In this document: positions 56,387-64,000 of the stretch, piece by piece
Numbering within the stretch: position 1 is the stretch's first letter
How the letters are laid out: every line of letters starts with the position of its first letter
DNA from: Pedobacter cryoconitis
Lineage (GTDB): Bacteria; Bacteroidota; Bacteroidia; Sphingobacteriales; Sphingobacteriaceae
NCBI RefSeq assembly: GCF_014207135.1
Contig: NZ_JACHCC010000001.1
Location: 310,001 to 374,000, forward strand
Direction of reading: 5' to 3'
DNA: 64,000 nt
Position numbers and translations under genes: made by a program
Notes under the pieces: generated by a model
What the model was told of the DNA's origin: nothing
The model's input: the letters and a program-made list of their open reading frames with translations, nothing else
The model's database searches: none

Positions 56387-56826
56387 GCTTTAAGAGGTTT
56401 TTGGAATCTTTTAACTTTCGCTCAACAAATCAATAACCGGTACGTTTGGTTTATTGTTAGCTCTCCGGTCTTGAAAATTTATGTGTTTATATATAATGTA
56501 AAATTCGTTGGGTGAATGTTTAGCTGTTTTAAATGAAAATTATTAGCTTAGTTGTTTATTTATAAGATTTAATTAGATATTTTAATTATTAATCCTGTAA
56601 TATTATTTTAATGTGTTATTAAGATAATTTCAACCAAATAGCTCTTGACAAAATGATTAGAAAAATTAAGCTCTCTCCCTCTCTCTGTAACTCTTCGTGT
56701 TTGTCAATGACCTTGATTTAGTTGATCCGAACTCTGCCACCCTCATATCTCTGATTTAAATATAAAAACCAAATTATCAACAGTCATATTTAGGGGAAAT
56801 CCTATTTGTGACCTGATCCTGTCATT
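56387..56826. other. 440-base AT-rich gap before the second RHS locus
   Basis: No gene, tRNA or clear repeat. A short CTCTCCCTCTCTCT tract lies near 56673. It should contain the promoter of the second RHS pair, but no convincing match to the TTTG/TAnnTTTG consensus was found. Confidence 0.4.
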
Positions 56827-59800
56827 ATGAAAAAAAACTTACTGCTTCTACTGCTTTTTTATAGCATCTCATTTAAATTGTTTGCCCAGGTATTGCCGCA
56901 AACCCCAAATGCTGCCGAACTCGGAAGGTATGGACAAGTCCCTACAGATCTTTTTAACGGGTTGCCTCAAATCTCTGTTCCCATTCATACTGTTAAAATT
57001 AAGGACATTGAGGTGCCTATCCAATTAAGTTATTACGCCAGTGGAATTAAAGTGGAACAGCATCCTACCTGGGTTGGTTTAGGATGGAATCTTTCGGCAG
57101 GTGGGTCAATTACCAGGATAGTTAATGGAGCCCCGGATGAGACTACCAGAGATGATATTGCGAGAGATAATGGTACGACTTTTAGTACTTACGGATTTGG
57201 ATATTTTTATAAATCAAAGGATCTGGATATTGCTGACTGGGCAGGTGCCGGAGGATTTAATACTTTGCAGATGGGGATTAACGGGGAAGGTCAGCCAGAT
57301 GAATTCATGATCAATGCACCGGGAATCAATGCCAGTTTTTACCTGTACCGGGATGCGTTAGATTCTGTACGTGTAAAAGTTAAGTCTAAAGATGGGAGAA
57401 GAATCAGGGTGAAAGTAGATCTGGAAAAAGATTTAGCATTGAATTTTTATAATGGAAATTCTTTTCTTGCAGAAACACTTTTTGCTCCTTTCTATAGGTT
57501 TACGGTTAAAACAGAGGATGGAAAAACGTACGTATTTGGTGGAGACGTAGCTGCTACTGAGTACAGTAGTTCTCCTGCAAAATATTTTAAAGCACTTCCA
57601 ACAACCTGGTACCTGACTAGTATAACTGGTATATCCGGGGGCAAGGTGAATTTTACCTATCAAAGGGACGGTAATCCGATCGTGGTCAGTAACGTGATTT
57701 CAAAGACAATTCGTTATATAAAGGATGACCCCAATTCCGGAAGGGAATGTCAGCAGGGGTGTGTTGCTAATTCTCAATTCTCCTACGGATTTCAACATCC
57801 AATATATTTATCTGGAATTTCTGGTTCAGACGGTACTCAGATAGGTTTCATTGATAGCCGGTCAACAGAATTACCTTATGAATATAATGAAACTTTTCTT
57901 AAGCAAAGGCTTACTAGCGAAGGTGTAGATTATCATGCACATCAAACTCTCATTCAATCAAATTATTGGATGAAGTTAGATGAAATTGTTATTAACGGTA
58001 AAAAAAGAGTGAAATTTAATTATACTGCTGATTTAAAGGCAAGATTAAAACTCAATAATATAGCTTTTAATGATGCAGATAAAAACCAGGCTGGAACCTA
58101 TACATTTGCATATAATCCTATGTCTTTGCCTGGTTATAACTCGAAAATGTCTGATAACTGGGGGTATTATAACGGGAAAATGTTTGAAGGAACCTCCTTT
58201 GATCAACTATACCAATACAGGTCGGCTGATCCTGAAAAGATGAAGGCCGAAATTCTTACTTCTATTACTTATCCAACTGGGGGTGCTACATCTTTTTATT
58301 ATGAGGCGCATGATTATAGTAAGATTGCTTCTCAGCTTCCCGATTTTAAATTGAACCCGGTTAGTGGAACTGCCGGAGGGTTACGGGTCAGTAAAATTGT
58401 ATCCAAACCTGATCCGAATTCATCAGAGGGAGCCTTAACAAAAGAGTATTCCTATGTAAATGCTGATAATAGTTCAAGTGGAATTCTTTCTGGTATACCG
58501 TTGTACCATTCTATAGGTAGAATGCACGTTGAATATGATTATAGTGGTTGGTCTGGTCTGGTGTACTTTAGGACAAAGACCAATTATGACCAGACTTTTG
58601 ATATGTTTTCCGAAAATTATGTGAATATGTTGGGTAACACAAATGGTAACCATGTGACGTATTCCAGGATTGTAGAGAAAACAAGTGGAAATGGAAAAGT
58701 CGTCTATAAATATACCAATCATGACACATTTCCGGATTTACCTCCACTTGCCATGGCGACAAATTTCGATGACAGAACATTTATGGATAAATTCATCTCA
58801 AGAGAATTAGAACGTGGACTATTAATTTCACAGGAGACATATAATGAATTGGGAATGCCAGTAGAAACAGTTACCAATGAATATAACTCCTCACCGGAAA
58901 GGTATAATGATCTTGTCAAGTCTATTTCATTAGCTGGGGTTGACGGGCTTTTAAATCAGCCATTTGTCAGACTGGTGACTACTGGTATCTACACTTTTTA
59001 TCCGTATTTGCAGAAAAAAACAGTTACCAGTTATTTCCCTTCTGCGGTTTCAAAGACAACGCAATATTCTTACGATGCTGATGACAAGACTTTAAGTAGT
59101 GTTGTTTCAACTGATAGCAAGGGTGATATTTCTACTGCTACCTATACTTATCCTGGTAATCTGAAAGAAACATCACCGGTATATAAAACTATGTATAATG
59201 ATCTGCATATGATTTCGCCGGTAATTGAGGAACGTCAGGCTCTTACGAAATCAGGGCAGAGTACTTCTATTCCATTGTCTCTTAGACGCACAAATTATTC
59301 GGAAGTTGGCCCTGGTGTTTTTATGCCCGGATCTGTTGAGCAGAGTATCGGCAATTATGCAACAGAGACCCTTGTGAATTATACTTATGATAATAATGGG
59401 AATATCTCTACTAAGTTTGCCCAGAAGGGGCCTTCTACCAGTTATATCTGGGGATATAAGGATCAATATCCTATTGCAATTATTGAGAATGCAAATAATG
59501 GAAGCTCTGTCAGTTCAGTTGGACCAAGATATTTAGGTATGGTAATACCTAACAATTCTAGTTCTAATACCACGGCCTTTACTACTGGTGCTGCTGCAGA
59601 TATAAGTCTGCAAATTAATGGTGACCCTGGATTTACCTATACATTACAATACACATTAACTTCTGGAACAAGTATCTATAAACAAGGAAGTCTCTGTGCT
59701 AACAGAACCTCCTCAGGAAGCTGTAATTATCCGTCTGTTGTCGTATTCCCAAATTTACCGGCAGGAAATTACATTATGGATATAAGTGGATCGTCGGCAC

Positions 59801-60294
59801 CTCCTGCTGGTCTTTACAGAAGTGCAACAATAACTTATCAGGAAAAAAAAATAGTGACAAAAGGAGCTAAAGAATTTTTCTATGAGGGGTTTGAAGAGAA
59901 TACAAACGGAAATGTCATTACAGGAAATGATGCTCAGCCTGCTTATACCGGAAACAAATTCTGGAATGGAAATTATCAACCGGTATTTGATGCGCCAAGT
60001 GGACGTAGCTATATTATTCAATGGTGGAGTTATACAAATTCTAAATGGAGTTTTAATCAGAAGGCATATTCGGCAAACCTTACTTTGACCGGACCAGTAG
60101 ATGATGTACGTATATTTCCTGTAGACGCTAAAATGAGAACTTATACTTATTCTCCACAAGTTGGGATGACAAGTCAGACCGATGAGAAAGGACAGACTTT
60201 CTATTATCTATATGATGGGTTTCAGCGGTTGATAACTGTGAAAGATCAGAATGGAAACATTATTAAAAGTTACAGTTATAACATTAAAAGCTAA
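56827..60294 (+). CDS. Secreted YD-repeat/RHS-associated protein, first of pair 2
   Basis: 1155 residues with a signal peptide (about 1-21, ending KLFAQ). It is homologous to the protein at 21519: the N-terminal ELGRYGQVPTDLFNGLPQIS, VPIQLSYYASGIKV and GLGWNLSAGGSITR blocks correspond, as do SYIWGYKDQYPIAIIENA and the C-terminal YLYDGFQRLITVKDQNGNII. It differs by an extra beta-rich segment (about 910-1095) between the last two blocks, including YTLQYTLTSGTSIY and a putative jelly-roll FFYEGFEENTNGN. It lies 6 bases upstream of the RHS-core partner. No toxin domain; role unknown. Confidence 0.75.
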   Translation: MKKNLLLLLLFYSISFKLFAQVLPQTPNAAELGRYGQVPTDLFNGLPQISVPIHTVKIKDIEVPIQLSYYASGIKVEQHPTWVGLGWNLSAGGSITRIVNGAPDETTRDDIARDNGTTFSTYGFGYFYKSKDLDIADWAGAGGFNTLQMGINGEGQPDEFMINAPGINASFYLYRDALDSVRVKVKSKDGRRIRVKVDLEKDLALNFYNGNSFLAETLFAPFYRFTVKTEDGKTYVFGGDVAATEYSSSPAKYFKALPTTWYLTSITGISGGKVNFTYQRDGNPIVVSNVISKTIRYIKDDPNSGRECQQGCVANSQFSYGFQHPIYLSGISGSDGTQIGFIDSRSTELPYEYNETFLKQRLTSEGVDYHAHQTLIQSNYWMKLDEIVINGKKRVKFNYTADLKARLKLNNIAFNDADKNQAGTYTFAYNPMSLPGYNSKMSDNWGYYNGKMFEGTSFDQLYQYRSADPEKMKAEILTSITYPTGGATSFYYEAHDYSKIASQLPDFKLNPVSGTAGGLRVSKIVSKPDPNSSEGALTKEYSYVNADNSSSGILSGIPLYHSIGRMHVEYDYSGWSGLVYFRTKTNYDQTFDMFSENYVNMLGNTNGNHVTYSRIVEKTSGNGKVVYKYTNHDTFPDLPPLAMATNFDDRTFMDKFISRELERGLLISQETYNELGMPVETVTNEYNSSPERYNDLVKSISLAGVDGLLNQPFVRLVTTGIYTFYPYLQKKTVTSYFPSAVSKTTQYSYDADDKTLSSVVSTDSKGDISTATYTYPGNLKETSPVYKTMYNDLHMISPVIEERQALTKSGQSTSIPLSLRRTNYSEVGPGVFMPGSVEQSIGNYATETLVNYTYDNNGNISTKFAQKGPSTSYIWGYKDQYPIAIIENANNGSSVSSVGPRYLGMVIPNNSSSNTTAFTTGAAADISLQINGDPGFTYTLQYTLTSGTSIYKQGSLCANRTSSGSCNYPSVVVFPNLPAGNYIMDISGSSAPPAGLYRSATITYQEKKIVTKGAKEFFYEGFEENTNGNVITGNDAQPAYTGNKFWNGNYQPVFDAPSGRSYIIQWWSYTNSKWSFNQKAYSANLTLTGPVDDVRIFPVDAKMRTYTYSPQVGMTSQTDEKGQTFYYLYDGFQRLITVKDQNGNIIKSYSYNIKS

Positions 60295-60300
60295 ATAGAG

Positions 60301-63300
60301 ATGAAAAAATATTTAAGCCTGCCTGTCTTCCAATTTACGTTTATAATCTTTTTTTTATTGTTTCTGTTGTTTCCAGGTGCCGGTTATGGCCAATACCTGG
60401 AACTTTCAAAACCCACTGTTGGAGAGTATTCGTCAAACAAATCTTTTCAGGTGTCTCTTACCAGAGATTTAAATGAAGAATTAGGTTCTGCACCAACTAA
60501 GAGTCAAAACTATGTAATTACAAATATTTTCAGGAAACCAGCTGTCCTGAGTGTTGACAAGGCTAAGGTGAGTGAGGTAAGTCAGGAGATCCAGTATTTT
60601 GATGGATTGGGACGGCCAATACAGACTATTCAGACCAAAGCTAGTCCATTTGGAAGAGATATTGTTCAGCCTTTCACTTATGATGCGCTTGGAAGAGAAG
60701 CCACTAAATACCTGCCTTATACTGATGGAACAGCTGCAGCTGGTTCTTACCGGAGTAATGCTTTAGCTGATACTGGTGGGGTTTATACTGGTAGTGCGCA
60801 GTACTTGTTTTATCATCAAAACTGGGAAACTATCAACTATTCGTCAGTCAGTATTCCTTCAGCTTCAACAGCTTTCGAGCCTTCGCCATTAAACCGGGTG
60901 GTAGAACAGGGAGCTCCAGGAAGAGACTGGCAATTAAGATCGTGTAGCAAGCGGTTCGATTATGCAACTAATGATGGGACGAGCTATACAGCAAGACGCT
61001 TTGGGGTTAGTATTGATGCCAATGGCCAACGTAGCCCGATAGATCTGGGGAACTATGGAGCTGGTCAGCTTTATGTGACCATTTCTAAAAATGAAAACTG
61101 GCTGGTGAGCCAGGGCCAGGATGTCAATCGAAAGCTGAATACCACAGAAGAGTATAAGGATCAGGAAGAACATGTCGTGTTAAAAAGAACTTATAACAAT
61201 AACAACGGAGTTTTTGAAACCTTGTCTACTTATTATGTGTATGATGACTTTGGTAATTTGTGTTATGTGCTTCCTCCGGGGGCAAATGCCGATAATGCTG
61301 TTAGCGGTCAGAATAATCAAGCTATATTAAATAACCTTTGTTATCAGTATGGTTATGACGAAAGAAACCGTCAGGTGAGCAAACAGCTTCCAGGCAAAGG
61401 GGTAGAATATCTGGTTTACAATGCTCTGGATCAGGTCGTGGCTACACAGGATGGTAATCAGCGGTCGAATAACCAATGGATGATCACTAAATATGATGCT
61501 TTAGGCAGAGTGATAATGACGGGCAGCTGGAGCAATGGCAATACGGCGATTAGTCCTCAAAGTTTAAAAGCCCTGGTTTATGCTCAAAGTATCAACTGGG
61601 AAAATAAAGATAATACACAAGGTTATGGTTATACCATGACCAATACTTATCCTCATACTCTGGATAATGTACTGACGGTAAATTATTACGATAATTATAG
61701 TACTCCTTATACCAGCCCTTATAACTATGCGGTAAACAGTCAGATCATTCCGGCCATGCCAGCAGCAGCAAGTACCATGACACAGGGACTGTTAACGATG
61801 AGTTTGACTGCGGTATTGAACGGGATAAATAACAACATAAGCCCAGGGAATATGCTGGGTACGGTTTATTATTATGATGATCAGGGAAGGGCTATCCAAA
61901 GCTATGAAATGCATTACCTGGGGGGCAAGTCTATTAATGCAGGGAACTATGATCAGATCAGTCATAGCTATGATTTTACCAATGCGATCACCCAGACTGT
62001 ACGGGTTCATCATAACGCGACCAATTCATCTTCTCCTGCGGTGATTACCATAGCGAATAGTTATGTCTATGACCATATGGGCAGGAAACGCCAGACTTTT
62101 GAGCAGATCAATGAGGGAACTAATGTTTTGCTGAGTCAGAATGATTATAATGAGGTAGGCCAGGAATTGAATAAACACCTACATTCTGTAGATAATGGGG
62201 CTAGTTTTTTGCAGAATATTAGTTATACTTATAATGAAAGGGGTTGGTTGAGTACTTTAGGCACAGATGGGTTTCTGCTTAATCTCAGTTTGAATTATAA
62301 CGCCCCGGCCCCTGGTACGGGGCGTACACCGCAGTGGAACGGGAATATCAGCCAGATGGGGTATGGTGTAAATAAAGGGATAGATAAGGGGACTCATGAG
62401 TTCATTTATAATTATGATGGTTTAAATCGCTTAACGAAGGCACAATCTACTGATAGCCTATTGGATGAAAGCCTAAACTATGATCAGATGGGGAATATTA
62501 CCTCTTTAATCAGGGGAGGGACAAGTGCGGCCAACTTAGCTTATACGTATACTGACGTGAATGGTAACTACAGTAACCAGTTACAAAAGGTCACGAATAA
62601 TAATGCAGTCTTTAGAAGTTATGGATATGATTCCAATGGGAATGCAACTTCGGATGGAGGTACTCAAACGATTAACTATAACCTGTTGAACCTGCCACAA
62701 AGTATAGTACAGGGTGGAATTACCAAAGCTTCTTATATCTATAGTGCAGCAGGAAACAAGTTAAGGAACACTGGAAGTGATGGCAGCTGGGACTATGTGA
62801 ATGGTATTGTTTATCAGAATGGAGTGATCTCCTTTATCCAGACCGAAGAAGGCAGGGCGAGTTACAATGTGCAGAATGGGACTTACAATTATGAGTATAA
62901 CCTGAAGGATCATTTAGGGAATACCAGGGTCTCATTTGATAAAGACCCAACAACAGGAAAAGCAAGGGTCATTCAGGAAGATGAGTACTATTCTTTTGGA
63001 TTAAGAAAAATTGGGGGCTATGATTTCGCGAGCAATAATCGTTATCTTTATAATGGAAAGGAGATACAGACTGATTTAGCTAACCAATATGATTATGGGG
63101 CAAGGTTTTATGACCCGGTTATCGGAAGGTGGAATGTTCCAGATATGATTGCTGAGTTGACACCAAACTTGACACCATTCCGTTATTGTTTCAATAATCC
63201 AGTTAACTTTACCGATCCTTTTGGATTGTGGGAAAGAACTGACAATGGTTACAGTACAGATAGGAAAGAAGATATAGAGCGATTTTTTGATATGATGCAA

Positions 63301-63909
63301 ATAGAAAAACATTCTCTAAAAAATAACCCCAGTATGTCTCAAATGTCAAGTTTTATTGATGGGGAGATGAAGACTGGTGGCTTGGGTAGTTTAAGCGATG
63401 GTAGTAAATTAGCTAAAGGATTCAGTATAAGTAGTCAAAAAGATTTCTTTGGGGCGAATCATTATGTGACCGATAAAAAATCATATAGTAATTTCTGGCA
63501 TAGCGTTCAGGGAGATTTAACACCCGAAGCATTAGATTTAAGAACGTTAAATAAGCAATGGGGAGGCTATCTTGGTAAATTAAGCTATCCTGGGGCTGAT
63601 AACCCTAAGAAATATAATGGTCAGGATGATTATTCTTATAATCCTTCTAATCCAATTGAGCAAGGAGGAAGAAATCATGATTTAGAATATAAGGCTTTAG
63701 GTATTAATGGACTTGATGGACTCTTCAATGATAAAAGAGCAATTCCAGCAGACTGGAGATTCGTTCGCCACAATATAGGGATTGCAATTAATCCCGCGAT
63801 GAGTCCTCTTCAAAGAATTCAGGGTGTTATATTAGGTTATGGATTAGGTGGTCTTGCCTTACCTAAAACGATAGGGTATTATACGTCGAAAATGGTAGAT
63901 TCTCTCTAA
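60301..63909 (+). CDS. RHS-core polymorphic toxin with a phospholipase A2-like tip, pair 2
   Basis: 1202 residues: signal peptide (1-31), DUF6443-like region (IQYFDGLGRPIQT, then QPFTYDALGRE), YD repeats, RHS core (LKDHLGNTR, YYSFGLRKI, YDYGARFYDPVIGRWNVPD) ending in TDPFGLW at 971-977. The ~225-residue tip contains YLGKLSYPG, PSNPIEQGGRNHDLEY with candidate catalytic His1126-Asp1127 and Tyr1130, then PADWRF (Asp1151). This order (YLG, P-N, HDxxY, ADxxF) is that of parvovirus-type secreted phospholipase A2, so the tip probably cleaves membrane phospholipids. A small lipoprotein gene directly downstream is the likely immunity gene. Confidence 0.85.
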   Translation: MKKYLSLPVFQFTFIIFFLLFLLFPGAGYGQYLELSKPTVGEYSSNKSFQVSLTRDLNEELGSAPTKSQNYVITNIFRKPAVLSVDKAKVSEVSQEIQYFDGLGRPIQTIQTKASPFGRDIVQPFTYDALGREATKYLPYTDGTAAAGSYRSNALADTGGVYTGSAQYLFYHQNWETINYSSVSIPSASTAFEPSPLNRVVEQGAPGRDWQLRSCSKRFDYATNDGTSYTARRFGVSIDANGQRSPIDLGNYGAGQLYVTISKNENWLVSQGQDVNRKLNTTEEYKDQEEHVVLKRTYNNNNGVFETLSTYYVYDDFGNLCYVLPPGANADNAVSGQNNQAILNNLCYQYGYDERNRQVSKQLPGKGVEYLVYNALDQVVATQDGNQRSNNQWMITKYDALGRVIMTGSWSNGNTAISPQSLKALVYAQSINWENKDNTQGYGYTMTNTYPHTLDNVLTVNYYDNYSTPYTSPYNYAVNSQIIPAMPAAASTMTQGLLTMSLTAVLNGINNNISPGNMLGTVYYYDDQGRAIQSYEMHYLGGKSINAGNYDQISHSYDFTNAITQTVRVHHNATNSSSPAVITIANSYVYDHMGRKRQTFEQINEGTNVLLSQNDYNEVGQELNKHLHSVDNGASFLQNISYTYNERGWLSTLGTDGFLLNLSLNYNAPAPGTGRTPQWNGNISQMGYGVNKGIDKGTHEFIYNYDGLNRLTKAQSTDSLLDESLNYDQMGNITSLIRGGTSAANLAYTYTDVNGNYSNQLQKVTNNNAVFRSYGYDSNGNATSDGGTQTINYNLLNLPQSIVQGGITKASYIYSAAGNKLRNTGSDGSWDYVNGIVYQNGVISFIQTEEGRASYNVQNGTYNYEYNLKDHLGNTRVSFDKDPTTGKARVIQEDEYYSFGLRKIGGYDFASNNRYLYNGKEIQTDLANQYDYGARFYDPVIGRWNVPDMIAELTPNLTPFRYCFNNPVNFTDPFGLWERTDNGYSTDRKEDIERFFDMMQIEKHSLKNNPSMSQMSSFIDGEMKTGGLGSLSDGSKLAKGFSISSQKDFFGANHYVTDKKSYSNFWHSVQGDLTPEALDLRTLNKQWGGYLGKLSYPGADNPKKYNGQDDYSYNPSNPIEQGGRNHDLEYKALGINGLDGLFNDKRAIPADWRFVRHNIGIAINPAMSPLQRIQGVILGYGLGGLALPKTIGYYTSKMVDSL

Positions 63910-63919
63910 ATAATTTAAT

Positions 63920-64000
63920 ATGAAATTTAAGAAACTAATATTAATCTTAAGCTTATTTTCCATTTCTTGCGGAAATATCGGCGCTGGAAGCTTAGGTGCC
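63920..64000 (+). CDS. Start of a small lipoprotein gene, probable immunity (truncated by window end)
   Basis: Only 27 codons are visible. They encode a lipoprotein-type signal (FKKLILILSLFSISCGN, Cys17 as the likely lipidated residue). It begins 10 bases after the phospholipase-like RHS gene. An exported lipoprotein would be the right place for immunity against an envelope-active lipase. The mature domain lies beyond the window. Confidence 0.6.
   Translation, partial: MKFKKLILILSLFSISCGNIGAGSLGA

Overview
The window is AT-rich chromosomal DNA from a Bacteroidota bacterium, most likely Sphingobacteriaceae and Pedobacter-like. This is judged from the gene families: long YD-repeat/RHS protein pairs, PycTM-domain proteins, FtsX-type permease arrays, a TIGR04325 methyltransferase, and promoters of the TTTG/TAnnTTTG type with no obvious Shine-Dalgarno sites. 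The species call is inference; no rRNA is present.

Layout. (1) 1-8693 is part of a surface-polysaccharide locus: a secreted clan GH-A-like hydrolase, a methyltransferase, fdtB/fdtA-type dTDP-3-amino-sugar genes, a GT14-type transferase, a possible NodB-like deacetylase and two GT2 glycosyltransferases. (2) 8654-19987 is a compact three-gene minus-strand biosynthetic operon: an A-PCP-KS-AT-ACP-aminotransferase hybrid, a C-A-PCP-TE NRPS, and its own phosphopantetheinyl transferase. The layout predicts a short peptide with a beta-amino acid unit made by transamination of a beta-keto intermediate. A TetR gene lies across a 776-base gap. (3) 21519-28631 is a two-gene RHS/YD-repeat locus ending in an unrecognised toxin-like tip, followed by a likely immunity gene. 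(4) 28973-38166 is a five-gene plus-strand operon: HD-PycTM protein, polyphosphate kinase 1, beta-propeller lipoprotein, GAF protein, and an outer-membrane barrel carrying a HipA/Fam20-like kinase motif. (5) 38224-43069 holds a lipoprotein, a structured intergenic repeat, glgA-glgC and a small secreted protein. (6) 43074-54709 holds a ferredoxin reductase, a histidine kinase and a sigma-54 response regulator on the minus strand. Divergent from them is a MacA/MacB-like efflux operon (adaptor, two ATPases, two permeases) with a good sigma-54 promoter. A BtuF-like binding protein gene (to 55524) follows. (7) 55632-56386 is a tRNA-Leu with a degenerate copy of its 3' end 637 bases downstream, bracketing a broken Fic gene: the scar of an integrated element. 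(8) 56827-64000 is a second RHS pair with a phospholipase A2-like tip and the start of a lipoprotein gene that is probably its immunity gene.

The strongest candidates for undescribed biology are the ppk1 operon, the NRPS/PKS/aminotransferase operon and the two RHS loci.
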